From Celoporthe dispersa (lineage: Eukaryota; Ascomycota; Sordariomycetes; Diaporthales; Cryphonectriaceae): 64,000 bases of DNA. Where the stretch lies: positions 186,001 through 250,000 of the forward strand of contig WAID01000015.1 of the NCBI GenBank assembly GCA_016584495.1, given 5' to 3'. Below the pieces are notes generated by a model. That model had not been told where the DNA came from. It saw only the letters and a program-made list of their open reading frames with translations, and searched no databases. Of the stretch, positions 23,001 to 33,636 are shown piece after piece. Each line of letters begins with the position of its first letter. The first letter of the stretch is position 1. A program made the position numbers and the translations under genes.

Positions 23001-23194
23001 GCGACTTACTTCCTAGCCTTCACGACGCAGTCAATGCTATCCAGGGAACAATTCATACACGGCGGTCCACTCCTCGATACGTCGCAACGAACCTTTCTCA
23101 TCCGGCAGGAAAGACATGCTCTCGCTGCTCGCCGCCGCTTTACGCCCAGGGCAGGGCCAGCCTGGCGCCCTGTACTACCGGATGGCTCGGACAT
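20077..23194 (-). CDS. Zn2Cys6 transcription factor, CTF1-beta type (frame-broken)
   Basis: Seven exons fit by phase: 23194-23010, 22946-22648, 22580-22195, 22114-22028, 21962-21270, 21143-20955 and 20875-20077. The binuclear zinc cluster has Cys at 27, 30, 37, 46, 49 and 56 (CX2CX6CX8CX2CX6C). The fungal-specific middle domain is plain (YFLHIHPLLPLFNEGDFW; LLVLQAIIFVSCN; LLYDFGAE; LKRLWWCCVIRDRILSLG; ITRAHFDFEKHPPL), as in cutinase transcription factor 1 beta. In exon 5 the frame jumps after ILSLG: a plus-strand run of six C (21676-21681) is one longer than the conserved reading needs. With it corrected, all exons agree and the protein is 878 residues; as written, it ends out of frame just past residue about 410. 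Splice site choice for exon 3 is least sure. It probably regulates neighbouring metabolic genes. Confidence 0.82.
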
Positions 23195-23861
23195 TCCCAG
23201 ACGTCGAGTCGCCAGCTCTGGCGAGGATGATCTAGTGTGAAAACCAAGCCGTGAAGACGAAGGCGAGCCTGGCGCGGGGTTCTCCTCACTTGTGCTGCTG
23301 CCCGGTTGCTTGAGACAAGCGTGGAAATGTTTCTCTCAGAGCCACATGGAGAGATCAAGTATCCGGACGGAGCCGATAAGCGCACACGGTCTCTTCAGCA
23401 AGCAGGCTACTTACTGCTGCACCTTCAAATCATCCGCTCCGGCCGAGGTTTGAGCTCAAAGCTTAAGAGCTCTCGGCCCCCTCGCCCTTTCGCCTCTTCG
23501 CTTCGACCCACCACTGCAAGTCGGGCTTAGTCTCGCTGTGCTCCCCGTGGGGTAAAACCGGGTCATCATCATTCCCCAACTCTGCCACAATTAAGCGACT
23601 CGGCACCGAGGCTCTTCTGCTTGGCCTCTTACAGTAGGTCTATTGCCGATATTGTCATTGAGGTATCTAGCCCTTAAGTAATATACCAAGAGATAGAACA
23701 ACCCAATAAAAAAACGGAGAATTTGTGTGCATGTACATGAGCATATTCAAATTCTAGAGTCATCGATGTTATCATATTCTTGAGGCTTGCTGTGGACTAA
23801 TAATTATTTGATACTCTCATCTCTTTTGAAACGGATTGCCTCCCAATGGTCCATCGTTGGC

Positions 23862-25831
23862 CTACGAAGTTGCATTCAATCTTTTGCACAGCCGGGTCCC
23901 ATACTCTATAACATCCCAATCTTCGGTTCCGGGCGTTGCGATGGAGTAAAATACCCCAGTCGGATCCCATTTTTGGCGAATGGCTAAGAGCTCCGGATAG
24001 TTGATCCCGTAGAAGTGTGTTTGCCAGTCAGGCTGGTATGGGTCCCCCTATTCAGCACATGATCAGTACGAGACGTTCAAGTTCATAAGAACCGACTTCA
24101 AATCCTAAAAGGCCGGTGATTGTGAAGAAATCTGGGTCATACCTCGTTGACGTATCCACACCCATTCGGTCCAGCCTCTCTGAATTTCTGGTCGAGATTA
24201 TATGTCATCAACGCCTGGGCATCCTGCTTCTCCTGCCAGGTTGCGTTTGTAGCTACCGGGAGGTTTATGACGGAGAAACCGCTTGCATTGCGAAAGCGCG
24301 GGTTGGTGGCGCTGTTCGGAACGGGCATGTTGTGCCCTGGATCCCATAGGTGCCCAATAATACCAGCTCCGTTTGCGACTGTGTTCCGGAATGCAGCAAT
24401 AATACCGTCAGAATTGGTGGCGACGTCCTCGTGTGCGAACATCCATCCGCCTGTGAACCCCGGGTCGCCAGCTTCTTCATCCTCGAAGAGATCAATATAG
24501 AGATCAAATAGGGTGTCGAAACCTTTCGTAATGGTAGAATAATTCGACAGACCTATGGAATCCAGGTCATTGAACATTGGTTGGAGAATCGCATCGAGTT
24601 GCTCGGTCGTCTGGTTAATGGCTACAAAGGGCTGGATATGTAGCCTCAATGTGAAGAGCTCGAAATAGACGTATAGACCATTGTCCACAAAGTGGTTCGC
24701 GTAACTGTGAAAGGTCGCCACGGCCTCCCAGAATAGTGTCTCGTTTGTTGTATGTGTCGAATTGATGTTCAGAATGGCTCCACTGGACGGTACGTCGTAG
24801 TAGGCCCTGAATGTGGTCGATAGGATGACGGCGTAGGCTGCAGGACCACCGCCTCGCAAAGCCCAGAAGAGGTCGGCATTCGACTCTGCATTTGCGACCT
24901 TGTACTCACCGTCGGCCGTGAGTACCTCGAATTCCAAGACATTATCTGCGGCCAGCCCGTACATTGTGGTCATGGGGCCATGACCACCGCCCTGGACATA
25001 ACCACCGGATGGCCCGACCGTCTGAATTATATTGTCAGATCTGTCACCCGACCTCGACTGAGAGTACTTACTGGACATTCGCCGACTACCAGTGCCAGGG
25101 GTGGGTTCTCAGCGTTGGCCTGCCTGAGCAATTCACGTCCTTGGACGCCGGCTCCAACACGGACGGATGGACCCGTGTAGTTTCCAGGTCCCGCATAATC
25201 CGCTGTGAATGAGACATTTTGAAAACTATGAGTGTTAATGACAAGAGAGCCCCATCCAGTACTGCGGCCCAGGAAGTCATGTCCCGTGTTTCGTATGATG
25301 AGTCTCAGCTGGTGTTCTCGTGCGAAGTCGATACCAGTCTTGATATGTTCATACTCGGTGGCTAGTATCACATATATGCCATAAAACCCCAGCGTACACG
25401 GATCGCTTGGATCAGTTGTCGGTCGGCAGGTTTCATTCGTGTAATAAGTCCAGAGCTCAGCCGCAGGCTGATCAGTTCTAAACTAGGGGTCAGTGGTCTC
25501 TACATGCTTCTCAGTGAGTCGTTTCGCTATTGACTTACGTCCACTGTTCTTCATAGAATAATGTCGACACATTGGCACATTGTGCTGCATTATAGGTGTT
25601 CAGTGTGCCAAGCGGCCCCTTGAAGGTATCGTGGCACACGCTACCAGGAGGAATGTCAACCACGAGACGACCAGCAACACTAGAATTCAGCTTGGACCAT
25701 TGATCACCGGTGGGCCAGCAAGTATCGTCATGGTAGCACTTGCAAGCATAAGATGTCCCATTCCACACGGTTGAAACCAGCGCAGCCGCGGAACTGGCGG
25801 ATGTTACTACCCCGAGCAGCCTGAAAGCCAT
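23862..25831 (-). CDS. Secreted FAD-linked oxidase, berberine-bridge type
   Basis: Exons 25831-25539, 25477-25072, 25021-24143 and 24047-23862 join in phase to 587 residues. An N-terminal signal peptide is followed by a Cys-bearing start (YACKCYHDDTCWPTG). The FAD-binding PCMH-type domain has RNTGHDFLGRSTG, with His164 as expected covalent FAD site, and VVGECP, with Cys232 as the second covalent site. The consensus SGGYVQGGGHGP follows. The BBE C-terminal motif is present (KWDPTGVFY with GINYPELL before it). Both anchors being present suggests bicovalent FAD, typical of this secreted oxidase group acting on sugars, alcohols or alkaloid-like substrates. Several Asn-X-Thr/Ser sites agree with secretion. 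It lies just upstream of the regulator gene, same direction. Confidence 0.9.
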
Positions 25832-27233
25832 TTGTAATTGTTAGACAGAACGATGAGTAGACCCAACCTTGTGGGCTGACGATCGGAGCTGAAAACGAAA
25901 CTCAGGACAAACGAATTTCCAATGCCATTCATTTATACCTCAAAGGCCTGATGCTGCGCTTACTAACGGTCGTATGCTTGACTGATCATTCCCAGCCGAG
26001 AAGGGAAGGATGGCCGGTATCAACCAGATCTACAAACACTGTCAGTAAAATACAGCCGTCATAGGTGCCTAAGATACTGCCAACCACACTGCAATTTTTT
26101 TACTCTATTAGGCAAACCAGTCAGCAGTATTTCTCACCTGGGTAAGGTTAATTGCCGATAATCTGGGACCGTCGGATGCACAGCAGTCAGCACGCCAAGC
26201 TTGAAGCAAGGAGTGAATATCTTTTCCCTGATTCGGCCGGCTAGGAAGCGCCACAGTCATAGATGGGGACTTTGTATTTTCAGGTCCTAGAGAACGTTGC
26301 CACACCACACTGCAGCCACCGTCTTTGACTGTGGCCAGGGGTTCTTCCCCGGGCTCATTGGGCGGCTCGGAAATGTAGACTGTCTATGCCGGACTCGACG
26401 TTTAGGTTTCAAAGCATATTCTCAGTCAAGCGTAATTACAATAGTCCTTAGATGGCCGTATTCCTCTGATGTATATACTCTTTTAGTTCATGTACACGAT
26501 CTTTGAGAAATAATTCTTCTACGTGGCAGGGGCGGTACATGCCTTCTGTCTAGGACTCGCCGCATGCAAAGGTATATTATTTTGTAGCCTCTGATCATTG
26601 TAGATGAGCTGTTTCGGCAAAGGCAAGTGCTAGTATAACATCATTAGGTCATGATCAGCATTGCAGCAAGTGAGTTTTAAATAATGACAATGTCATAGGG
26701 ACATTTGAAATTGGTTGGCTACGTTATTTTTTGAGATCTATGTTGTTATATAGACATTTGCATAGTGTGTCTTTCACACTTCGCTGATTTCGCATAGCCC
26801 AAATAGACCTTGGGGATTGAATACGAATTCGAGATTTTTTCCCCAATTTATCTTAAGGACGATGTTTACCAAAACAAATACTGCTGCATTGCGTGCGGTG
26901 AGCACGGTCTTGCAAATGACCCGCGGACTCCGCATCAACAACCGAATTCGTTCATATATGGCCACCAATATCTCAAAACTGGTTCGAAGACCAGCTTATC
27001 GTCCCCATGCCGGAAACCACCTTCTTGTCTAGGTACGCGTACCGCCCTGTACCGTAGCACTCTTTCAAACCTAGATACTTCGAATGACGACTGATGCCCG
27101 ACAGGAGTAGTAGAATGAACCGAGATCTCTTATTTATGGGCAGCAACTTTCACTGACGAAGCATTTCTTCCACTTTTCAATACTCACCACCACTCGCTAC
27201 TGTCAGCTCAGCACAGGTTACCCTTAGAGCAAT
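25832..27233. other. Divergent intergenic region
   Basis: Holds the promoters of the oxidase (leftward) and of the small secreted protein (rightward). No other coding sequence was recognised. Confidence 0.5.
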
Positions 27234-27745
27234 ATGAAGCTTCTCACCTCAGCGGTTGTTACCTCGGCGGCGGCGTCACTTGCCACAGCTGCGAATTTCA
27301 CGTCCGTCTATCTTGAGCCCCCTCTCAACTGGGTTGTAGGATCGTACCTATGGCCTGCGGAGATCATTGCCGGGTACAACGCTCTTGTGGACGGCACTGA
27401 CTGGAATGACACCGCCTGGGATGCCTATATCCTCGCTGAGTGCGAGACCTACACGGCGTGCACATCTTCCATCTCGTGGCAAGGTCCGTGTGAACAATGA
27501 TGATGTCCTGCTCTCAAGCTATAATCGATGTTGACTATTGTCCACAGGAACAAACAGCGGCTCGACCGGTGGCAGGTTCGTGGTCTCACAAAGAGATTCC
27601 AAGTAATGTACCCGTGCTGACAGCAAGCAGGTATTGGTACGGATACGTTTTCCGAGGTGGTGCCACCAACGAGTCCTTCTATGTTCGAGATACAGATGAG
27701 GCATCGAATGTCACCTTGTCTTCGGCGTGGACTATTGTGGAGTGA
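27234..27745 (+). CDS. Small secreted protein with a 28-base exon
   Basis: Exons 27234-27483, 27548-27575 and 27631-27745 give 130 residues. A clear signal peptide (MKLLTSAVVTSAAASLATA) is followed by a mature part of about 110 residues with Asn-X-Ser/Thr sites, two Cys close together (AECETYTACTS) and an aromatic stretch (RYWYGYVFRGG). Exon 2 is only 28 bases; the intron after it is 55 bases and has a CTGAC branch site before its CAG. A 28-base intron beginning at 27603 is the other in-phase option, but it is too short for fungi. I recognise no family. Size and secretion fit an effector-like or cell-wall-associated protein, which is inference. Confidence 0.7.
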
Positions 27746-27908
27746 TTGTGCCTGCCCAGCTGGAAGAGCATGTTGAGATTCCTATTCAAAGACTCAAGCT
27801 GGTGCGGTTCATACATGCGGCTCCGACCGCCTGCTTTATCCGCACCTAATTTGAGGACCAGCTGGAAGCAGAATGATGAAGAGCTATTTCAAACCAGACC
27901 GATTAATC

Positions 27909-28919
27909 CTATTTTGCTAGCCATCGCAAGACTTCACTAATGATGAACTCCGCATCTGCCTCTGCCCCTTCCCCACCACCAGCGGTGTGACCCCAGGCAC
28001 TTTCAATGACACTCAACTCGCCATTTTTCAAGTGCCTGACCTCCTCCTCGCTGTCTTCGGGCGGGAAAAAGTTGTCGGTGCGTCCAGGCATCACCAGTAC
28101 CTTTGCCTTGATGCTCGCGAGTGCACCTGCAAGATCCCCCTTCCTGGGCCCATAGAGCGAGATGTCGCCGTTTTGCCACGTGTGGAGTTGGCAGAGCAGG
28201 TCATGGGCATCCTGTCTCCCGCTCCACATCTCCTCTAGGTATTCAGGTAAGGTCTCGTAGCCCAACCCTTCCCAGGCCCGCTCTCGAAACCACGCCGGAG
28301 TCAGGGCCCAAGTCGAGAAGACTCTCCAAAAGGCTGTCGTGCCCTTCACAGCCGTCTGCGCGTACTGGCCATCATGCCAGTCGGCTGAGCTCACAAGTGC
28401 AGTCTCCATGCCGTGAAGGGTTGACCAATTGTGCCATGAGGTGCGCGCAGAGCTGCATATCACCACAGCACGCTCCACAAAGTCGGGATAGAGAACGGCC
28501 ATGTGGTAGGCCTGCTGGCCGCCCATAGAGAAGCCGATGTACGCCGCAAGCTTCTCGACCCCAAGTGCTCGGCATAGAGCATACTGCATTCGTATGTTGT
28601 CCTCGTACGTCGTGTCTGGAAAGACTGATCCCCTCATAGATGGGTGTGCATTGGACGGGCTGGATGATTCACCGCCACCGAGAAGGCCGCATATGATGAC
28701 CATGTACGATGCAATGATCGTTGGTTGTCCGTTAGGCCTAGCAGTCCAGAGGAACGTCATCGTATCGTCCAGTGTTCCATTGTAACAGGTAGGTATCAGT
28801 ATGGCAGGCTGGTCCGGTGTTCCGTGAGTGCGGTAGGCAAGGGTAAAAGATAGATTCCGAGATGGGCTGCTGGCATTCAGATTGGGGTCCGGCTGAGCTG
28901 TGAAGTACTTGGTGGTCAT
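27909..28919 (-). CDS. MetX-like alpha/beta hydrolase
   Basis: Single exon, 336 residues. The fold resembles homoserine O-acetyltransferase-like alpha/beta hydrolases. The nucleophile elbow is GFSMGG with Ser131, the acid lies in GRTDNFFPPEDSEEEV, and the catalytic His is in WGHTAGGG. No signal peptide, so cytosolic. Relatives act as acyltransferases or esterases; lengths near 340 are typical of the fungal non-methionine branch, and I do not claim methionine synthesis. Sequence around residues 60-80 is less family-like than the rest. It converges on the small secreted protein gene with 163 bases between their stop codons. Confidence 0.85.
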   Translation of the reverse strand: MTTKYFTAQPDPNLNASSPSRNLSFTLAYRTHGTPDQPAILIPTCYNGTLDDTMTFLWTARPNGQPTIIASYMVIICGLLGGGESSSPSNAHPSMRGSVFPDTTYEDNIRMQYALCRALGVEKLAAYIGFSMGGQQAYHMAVLYPDFVERAVVICSSARTSWHNWSTLHGMETALVSSADWHDGQYAQTAVKGTTAFWRVFSTWALTPAWFRERAWEGLGYETLPEYLEEMWSGRQDAHDLLCQLHTWQNGDISLYGPRKGDLAGALASIKAKVLVMPGRTDNFFPPEDSEEEVRHLKNGELSVIESAWGHTAGGGEGAEADAEFIISEVLRWLAK

Positions 28920-31260
28920 TTCCAGAGCTTAGAATGCTTTAGTCTGTGTAGTCAATTGATTGGTCTTGGGTTCTTGTTAGATGCCAAAGAAGAAATACTT
29001 TCAAGTTAGGTTGTGATAAAGTAAGCTTGAGGCTCAAGGAACGAGGTTTCAGTTGACGTTAAAATCACTTTATACAGCTTAGAATAGGAACAGGTGTTAT
29101 CGGCCGCGCCCTTCCAAGCCCATCTGCGCCCTTTTGCAGCTTACGAGCTTGAGTGCTGACAGCAGTGTATCAATAGCGGGTCTTGGAGTTCTAGGGTGAC
29201 CTCGGAACCTTGCTTGAGGCAAGCACTGCAAGGTATAGCTGCTTCAGTAGACGACACCTGGAATAATTGCTGTACAGTATGAAAATATCAAATGGTCTAC
29301 CCGAAATATTTTTTACTGTGCTTTATGCTTCACAGGTGTGATGTCTCCTACCTTCTTTTATATGTGTGGTATTCTTAGATTTACCACCACTCAGCAACCG
29401 TCAGATCTGTCAACACCTTTAAGTTTCAGCATTAATAATTGAATGTGAGGTGGTTCTCGTGACTCTACCCTACCGAGTCCTAACAAATGCATAATTATAC
29501 TAATCCTACATACTTAGCAGTCTACATGTCTCTTGATAGGAATTTTCAATAGTTTGCGAAGTTTATTTTGCAGGTGAAAGACTTCTGAAGACCCGCTGGT
29601 CTGAACAGAAATTTCTTTATAGATGAGAATGTGAGATCACTTTCTCGTAAAAAGGATGCATAGCTTAGGACTGAGGTGTCTTTGTTGAAACACTTGAGCC
29701 TACGAGCGAAATCTTTTTGATTGCGTGATGATGGGCGTTGGGAATTATCGCTCTTGATCATATAGCTTTAGACCTCACTCATCATTCTCAGCTACACCAG
29801 TCTCTCTCAATGTCTTGTATTAGAATGACAGTATCTAATGATGTCCTTAGCTAGACTCGGCCTGAGTGTGCCCTCCGGTATGGCGTGGAGGTCCTACGTA
29901 CGTACGTAAGAGTTGCTGCCATGTCCTGTCATGGGCAGCACATTGACATGCTTATATCCGGTGTCTAGGGCCAGTAGGATCGTCTTTGATCCGAGGGGGC
30001 GACGGGGCATGGAGAGCAGAATTAGTCATCCTTTTCTGCAGCCATACTGTCCAGTGTCCCTTGCTGGCAGGGAAGGGGGGGAAAAAGACTGTTAGAGCGT
30101 CCAACAGCTCCTAACAAAACTTTTACTGCTGCCGCTACTGTCTGCCAGAGAAGTTGGTCCATGTAATTACACAATTACCAGCCCCCCTCCCCCAAGACTA
30201 TGCTATTGACACGCAAGTCATTTTGCTCAGGGTATCACCCTAGAGAAGAAATCCTCCGGACTCCAAGCCTCCACAGTACGTGATGACTGAATGCTTACTT
30301 GATCTCAGGCCGCGTGCGGCAGATACGCATGACGGAGAACTCCGTACGCCGGATCCCTGTGTGTGCTTTGACATGTCTCCAGCTCAGCAGCCAAGGAAGG
30401 AAAAAAAAAACAAACATGCTAATCTTGCTCCTCATTGAGTACGTACTGTAGTGGTGAGTCAGCATTTGAAGTACTTGTCCACCGTTCCTGACCGCTGCTC
30501 ATATGGAGAGCTCTCGAGGCTGGCGCGTCTAGTTTCAAGCAGCAACCCACTGCCACTTGATGAAAAGCGGTCAAGCCTGAACCGTAGTGGGGAGGGAGGA
30601 GGGGACAGACAAGATCATGACACGCATATCAATCAGCTGGATATGGTGATATGTCCCTCAAATCTTTGCATGTGCTGGAGATCCATACAGTCGGACACGT
30701 TTTGGTCTCCGATACTCTAGTGGCGCGACCCCTTTATGTCACCGAGGGGGCACAGACCATTGAGTTTATCTACATGGTTGATATCTCAAGAACGGAGAAG
30801 GGTGTTTGACTTAGAAGATACATGTTCTCTCGGTACGCAGGTCAAGGGAAGGGTGCGATCGGAATCCTTGAACCCTTGATTAATCAATTGCCAGCCTCAC
30901 GCGATTACATCCGGAAAGTCACTACAATCTCCGAATACATGCATTCAGAAATGAGTTAATACCTTGAGATAGAAAAGGTAGCGTGGGATTTTGCACCGAT
31001 GAAAGTATTGATGCTGGTCTTCCAGAAGCAATGTTTGGTTTTGCATGTGAGACGCTATTTCACTATTCTCTATAGAGAGTGATTTGTGCGTTACTGACCT
31101 CGGGAGTGTCCCATAATACAGACGTAATAAGTGAGTCATATTATTCAAGCACCCTGAGCGTTTCATGGGTGTCGGAGCTCGTAATTACTGGCCGGGAGAC
31201 TCTGTGAACCGTTTTTTTTTTCTTTCTGTTCTTATGGGCTTTCTTCCTTCCTTTCTTCCC

Positions 31261-31281
31261 TTTTTTTTTTTTTTTTTTTTT
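31261..31281. repeat. Poly-T tract
   Basis: Run of about 21 T read directly. Confidence 0.85.
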
Positions 31282-32040
31282 GGTTTGTTTTTTCTGTTAG
31301 TGATCCCCTAGTTAACTCTCTCCCTTGCATCCATCACTCGGACTATATCACATGCTAATTTTTATTTTTATTTTTTCTATATCCTCCCGCCAAGAATATC
31401 ATCGTGACTCGCACAAGCCTCGTATGGCCCTGGATCCAGCTCCGAACCATTGAAGCTTATGAAGGAAGGTGAGGGCATTCCCCTCGCCCTCGCAACTCCA
31501 CTCGATCTGTGATTCCCGAGATATTAATACATGGTATTGATAGAAAAGATACGGACCTATACATAGCACATAAGCTCTGCAGGCAAGTATGATAGCACCC
31601 TGCACAAGGGCCCTGTACTGTACCTATTCAGTAGATACGCTGCGAGCCTGTAGGGTTCAAAAGCCCCGGGACTGTGCTTCCGGATCCAGTGTGAGAGCGG
31701 GAACAGTCCCATCCTCTAGCCAATCTGGGCAATGTGAAGCGACGCTTGGGTTGGTTTGTGGTGGGGGGCGGAAGAGGGGCGAGACAGAAGCGGGTGATTT
31801 TGCAACCCCGTCAGGCCAGAGGGAAGAGAAAGCGAGGGAAGAGAAGCCCAGAAGAAACATTGGGACCGAGGGAATATTGGGTGAGCCGTAACGAGCCGAG
31901 CCTCTGCCGCTGTGGCGAAGGGATATGATATGATTTGGGAGGGAGAGAGGGGGGGGGCAGAACAAGGTCCAAGCCGAAACGACGGCGGCCGATAGATCTG
32001 TTGTGATGTCTCGGATTTAGAATGTGATCGACGATCAAAG

Positions 32041-32084
32041 CTCTTTTCCTTTTTTTTTCTCCCCCCCAAAAAAAAGGAAAGAGG
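32041..32084. repeat. Pyrimidine/purine inverted repeat with C7 loop
   Basis: A left arm of C/T (32041-32058) pairs with an A/G right arm (32068-32084), with a loop including seven C. The arms differ by about one bulged base. The tract is upstream of the Zn2Cys6 gene at 33637. Confidence 0.8.
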
Positions 32085-33636
32085 AAAAAAAAGGGGTGGG
32101 AGGGAGGGAAGTGATCGATCGGTACTGCGTCCTGCCAAACTGCGGCTTGATCCTCTTTCTCTCTGATCAAAAGCCCACAGACAGAGAGACAAGACACGCA
32201 GCAGACGGGACATTCCAGATGAAGCATGCCCTACCGCAACTAGCCTTGCCATGTCGGGCATCTGCATCGTTGGTGTGGTGGAGTCCTGACCCTCCTCCCT
32301 TCGATGTACTCCTCCCAGCAATCCAACCCACTCGGGACACCGGAGAAGAGGGGGGGAGGGGGCAAGGATGGCGATAAACAGCCCTGAGAGGGGTCCACTT
32401 GATGCACGTGGAAATTACCCGGTCCTGGTCTGGTTCTCTTGGGCTCTGGCCTTGGGAAGCCATCTCTTCCACCACGGTCGCAAGGGAGAGAAGAGTGTGT
32501 GTGTGTGAAAGAGAGAGCGAGCAGAGCCAGGTTCCTGACCAAGATCTTTGCGAAGCTTTGACCGACGACGACATCTTCATTTTCAAACAATCGGCCCTCT
32601 CTTTTCCTCTTCTCACCGACAAGACAGCGACACCTTTTCTTCCTCGCCATCAAAGGGGGCAAGCGGGCTCAAGATAAATCCCCCCCCTTTTTTTCCTTCC
32701 TTTTGTTTCCCTTTCCTCTTCCCTCCTTCTTTCTTTTCCTCCCTTCCATTCCCGCCCATCTTTCAACAACCCTGAAGAGTGTGTACCCCCAAGGATGATG
32801 GGCCGTCGTTCACGCTGATGGACAAGTATTGCACAACAACCGTGGGGTCGCGCAATCTACGAGGCGAAATTACCGTGGCCGGCCAGAGAACAGGAACATC
32901 GCCAACTGGGCAGCTATCTCCGAGGAATCCGCGATTCCTCTCCTCTTTTCCCTTGCCTACACACAACAACCCCAGCCCAGGGCCACCGACCATCTTCGGT
33001 CTGAGGAGGACAACTTTTTGTGTGTCGGCCTTGGTTGCCACCCCGGCCGATCGCCCACTGAGAAATACCTTTACTTGACCCCGATTCCCTTGTCCACTAA
33101 AAGTTGGCAATAAAGACAGAACTTTTTTTTTTTACACCTTTTTTTTTCTTTCGGAGGAAGGGGGCTGGCTCGGTTTAGGATTTGGCTCAACCACGAAAAT
33201 TGCCAACACGAGCGGCGGACTATAACCTATTTCGAATCTGCCGAGGGAGAGAGGGACTGTCGCGTTTCTTGTGTGTCCTTTTGTTCTAGGCCACAGAGCT
33301 GGGGAGAGAGGGAGAGAGCCACAGAGAGAGACAGGCAGGACGAATTTGAGAAAGCCTGACACGGTAGTTGTTGATCGCCGCCGCGGAAGGGCGTCAGTGA
33401 TCCACCGGAAGGCCGGCTCCCGTCGCGAAGCTCACCTCCCGGTAAAAAGACCTGAACAGGACACCGGGAATTCCGAGCAGAACAGCTGTTAGCATCCTTT
33501 TTTCCCTTCCTTTTCCTCCCTAGGCCAACAGAGAGAGGGGGGAGAGAGCCGTGCAAGCAGCTTTCTGGGTACCGTTCCCGTCGGTTACTGACACTGACTG
33601 AAGTGGACTGACTCGGATCACGGCCCTGCGACGATC

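Larger units (their letters stand above)
28920..33636. other. Long leader-like intergenic tract
   Basis: About 4.7 kb without a recognisable gene. The right half (31.2-33.6 kb) is full of pyrimidine and purine runs, including poly-T at 31261-31281 and a hairpin at 32041-32084. An alternating ACGT tract lies at 29895-29908 and a CACGTG core near 32405. Fungal regulators often have long leaders, so much of 32-33.6 kb may be promoter and 5' untranslated sequence of the next gene. Confidence 0.45.

Noticed and set aside
20077..23194. Reading the regulator region as three separate genes
   Set aside because: Zinc cluster, middle domain and C-terminus join in phase through ordinary introns with only one homopolymer break.
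27603..27630. 28-base intron in the small secreted protein gene
   Set aside because: Too short for fungal splicing; the 55-base alternative with a branch site fits the same phase.
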